The notes under the pieces were generated by a model. That model saw only the letters and a program-made list of their open reading frames with translations, made no database searches and was not told the origin of the DNA. A stretch of DNA of 64,000 nt from Bactericera cockerelli (lineage: Eukaryota; Arthropoda; Insecta; Hemiptera; Triozidae). Location of the stretch: NCBI GenBank assembly GCA_024516035.1, contig CM044956.1, positions 4,666,583 to 4,730,582 on the forward strand, in the 5' to 3' direction. Each line of letters begins with the position of its first letter. Position 1 is the stretch's first letter. This document shows positions 63,715 through 64,000 of the stretch, piece by piece. Both the position numbers and the translations under genes were made by a program.

Positions 63715-64000
63715 GTGAGGGGGCTTCGTTTGTGGAGTTCAGTAACTTAGGGCGCAATTAATAGACAACATCAATAACTTAAGTCGTTGGTAAGTGTCGG
63801 TTTTCACTATCTTACACAGTACGCAATCCGTGACTCAGCGCCACAGAGGTATTACAAAAACGTGTATTAATTCCGCCCTTAAAGCCTCGATCCATTGGTG
63901 GAATCTGTTGATTTTTGAAAAAATGTATACACATGGGTTGAAAAAAAAAGGTAATTAAAAAAAATAAATGTAAGGGGTAAGGACTCCTGAGTGCTACAGA
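63715..64000. other. Start of MROH1 intron 12
   Basis: No repeat family or coding segment recognised to the window end. Confidence 0.6.

Overview
The window is nuclear DNA of an arthropod, most probably an insect. Genes are split by spliceosomal introns, coding exons are GC-richer than the AT-rich introns, and the introns are packed with tRNA- and 5S-derived SINEs, MITEs, LINEs and a Gypsy-type element with an envelope gene. The repeat load fits a large-genome insect such as a hemipteran, but the species cannot be named from the sequence alone.

Two conserved genes lie head to head. HADHA (mitochondrial trifunctional enzyme alpha subunit) is on the minus strand, 12769 down to 632: its first seven coding exons (about 420 residues: transit peptide, enoyl-CoA hydratase domain, start of the dehydrogenase Rossmann fold). 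The rest lies left of base 1. MROH1 (maestro HEAT-like repeat protein) is on the plus strand from 16105: twelve coding exons, about 777 residues, roughly the N-terminal half. It continues past base 64000. Splice phases agree across every junction except one base missing in MROH1 exon 3.

HADHA intron 6 holds two small intronless ORFs on the opposite strand (3361-3627, 5409-5744). They encode unrecognised cysteine-rich paralogues with identical CC-x33-C-x2-CC spacing and are flanked by tandem repeats.

MROH1 introns carry most of the mobile DNA. Intron 2 holds a 6.46-kb TIR element (TTA target duplication) with a 3.55-kb TIR element inside it. Intron 5 holds tandem copies of the exon-5 tail plus a TIR element containing a LINE (SGNH/glutamine-rich ORF1, endonuclease-RT ORF2). 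Intron 8 is a cascade of exon-8-tail/SINE duplications. Intron 10 (20.3 kb, GC-AG) contains an 884-bp foldback element and an 18.2-kb Gypsy/errantivirus-like provirus. The provirus has visually identical 367-bp LTRs, a Lys-tRNA-type primer site, gag, pol and env, and itself carries four insertions. One of these is a complete 2.4-kb LTR element with a continuous Gag-protease-integrase ORF and no reverse transcriptase.

Two signals run across the window. Exon tails, usually with the 5' splice site, are repeatedly duplicated into downstream introns in both conserved genes and at the 3' end of one nested gene. In addition, several broken frames each look like loss of a single base, so consensus errors should be excluded before calling decay.
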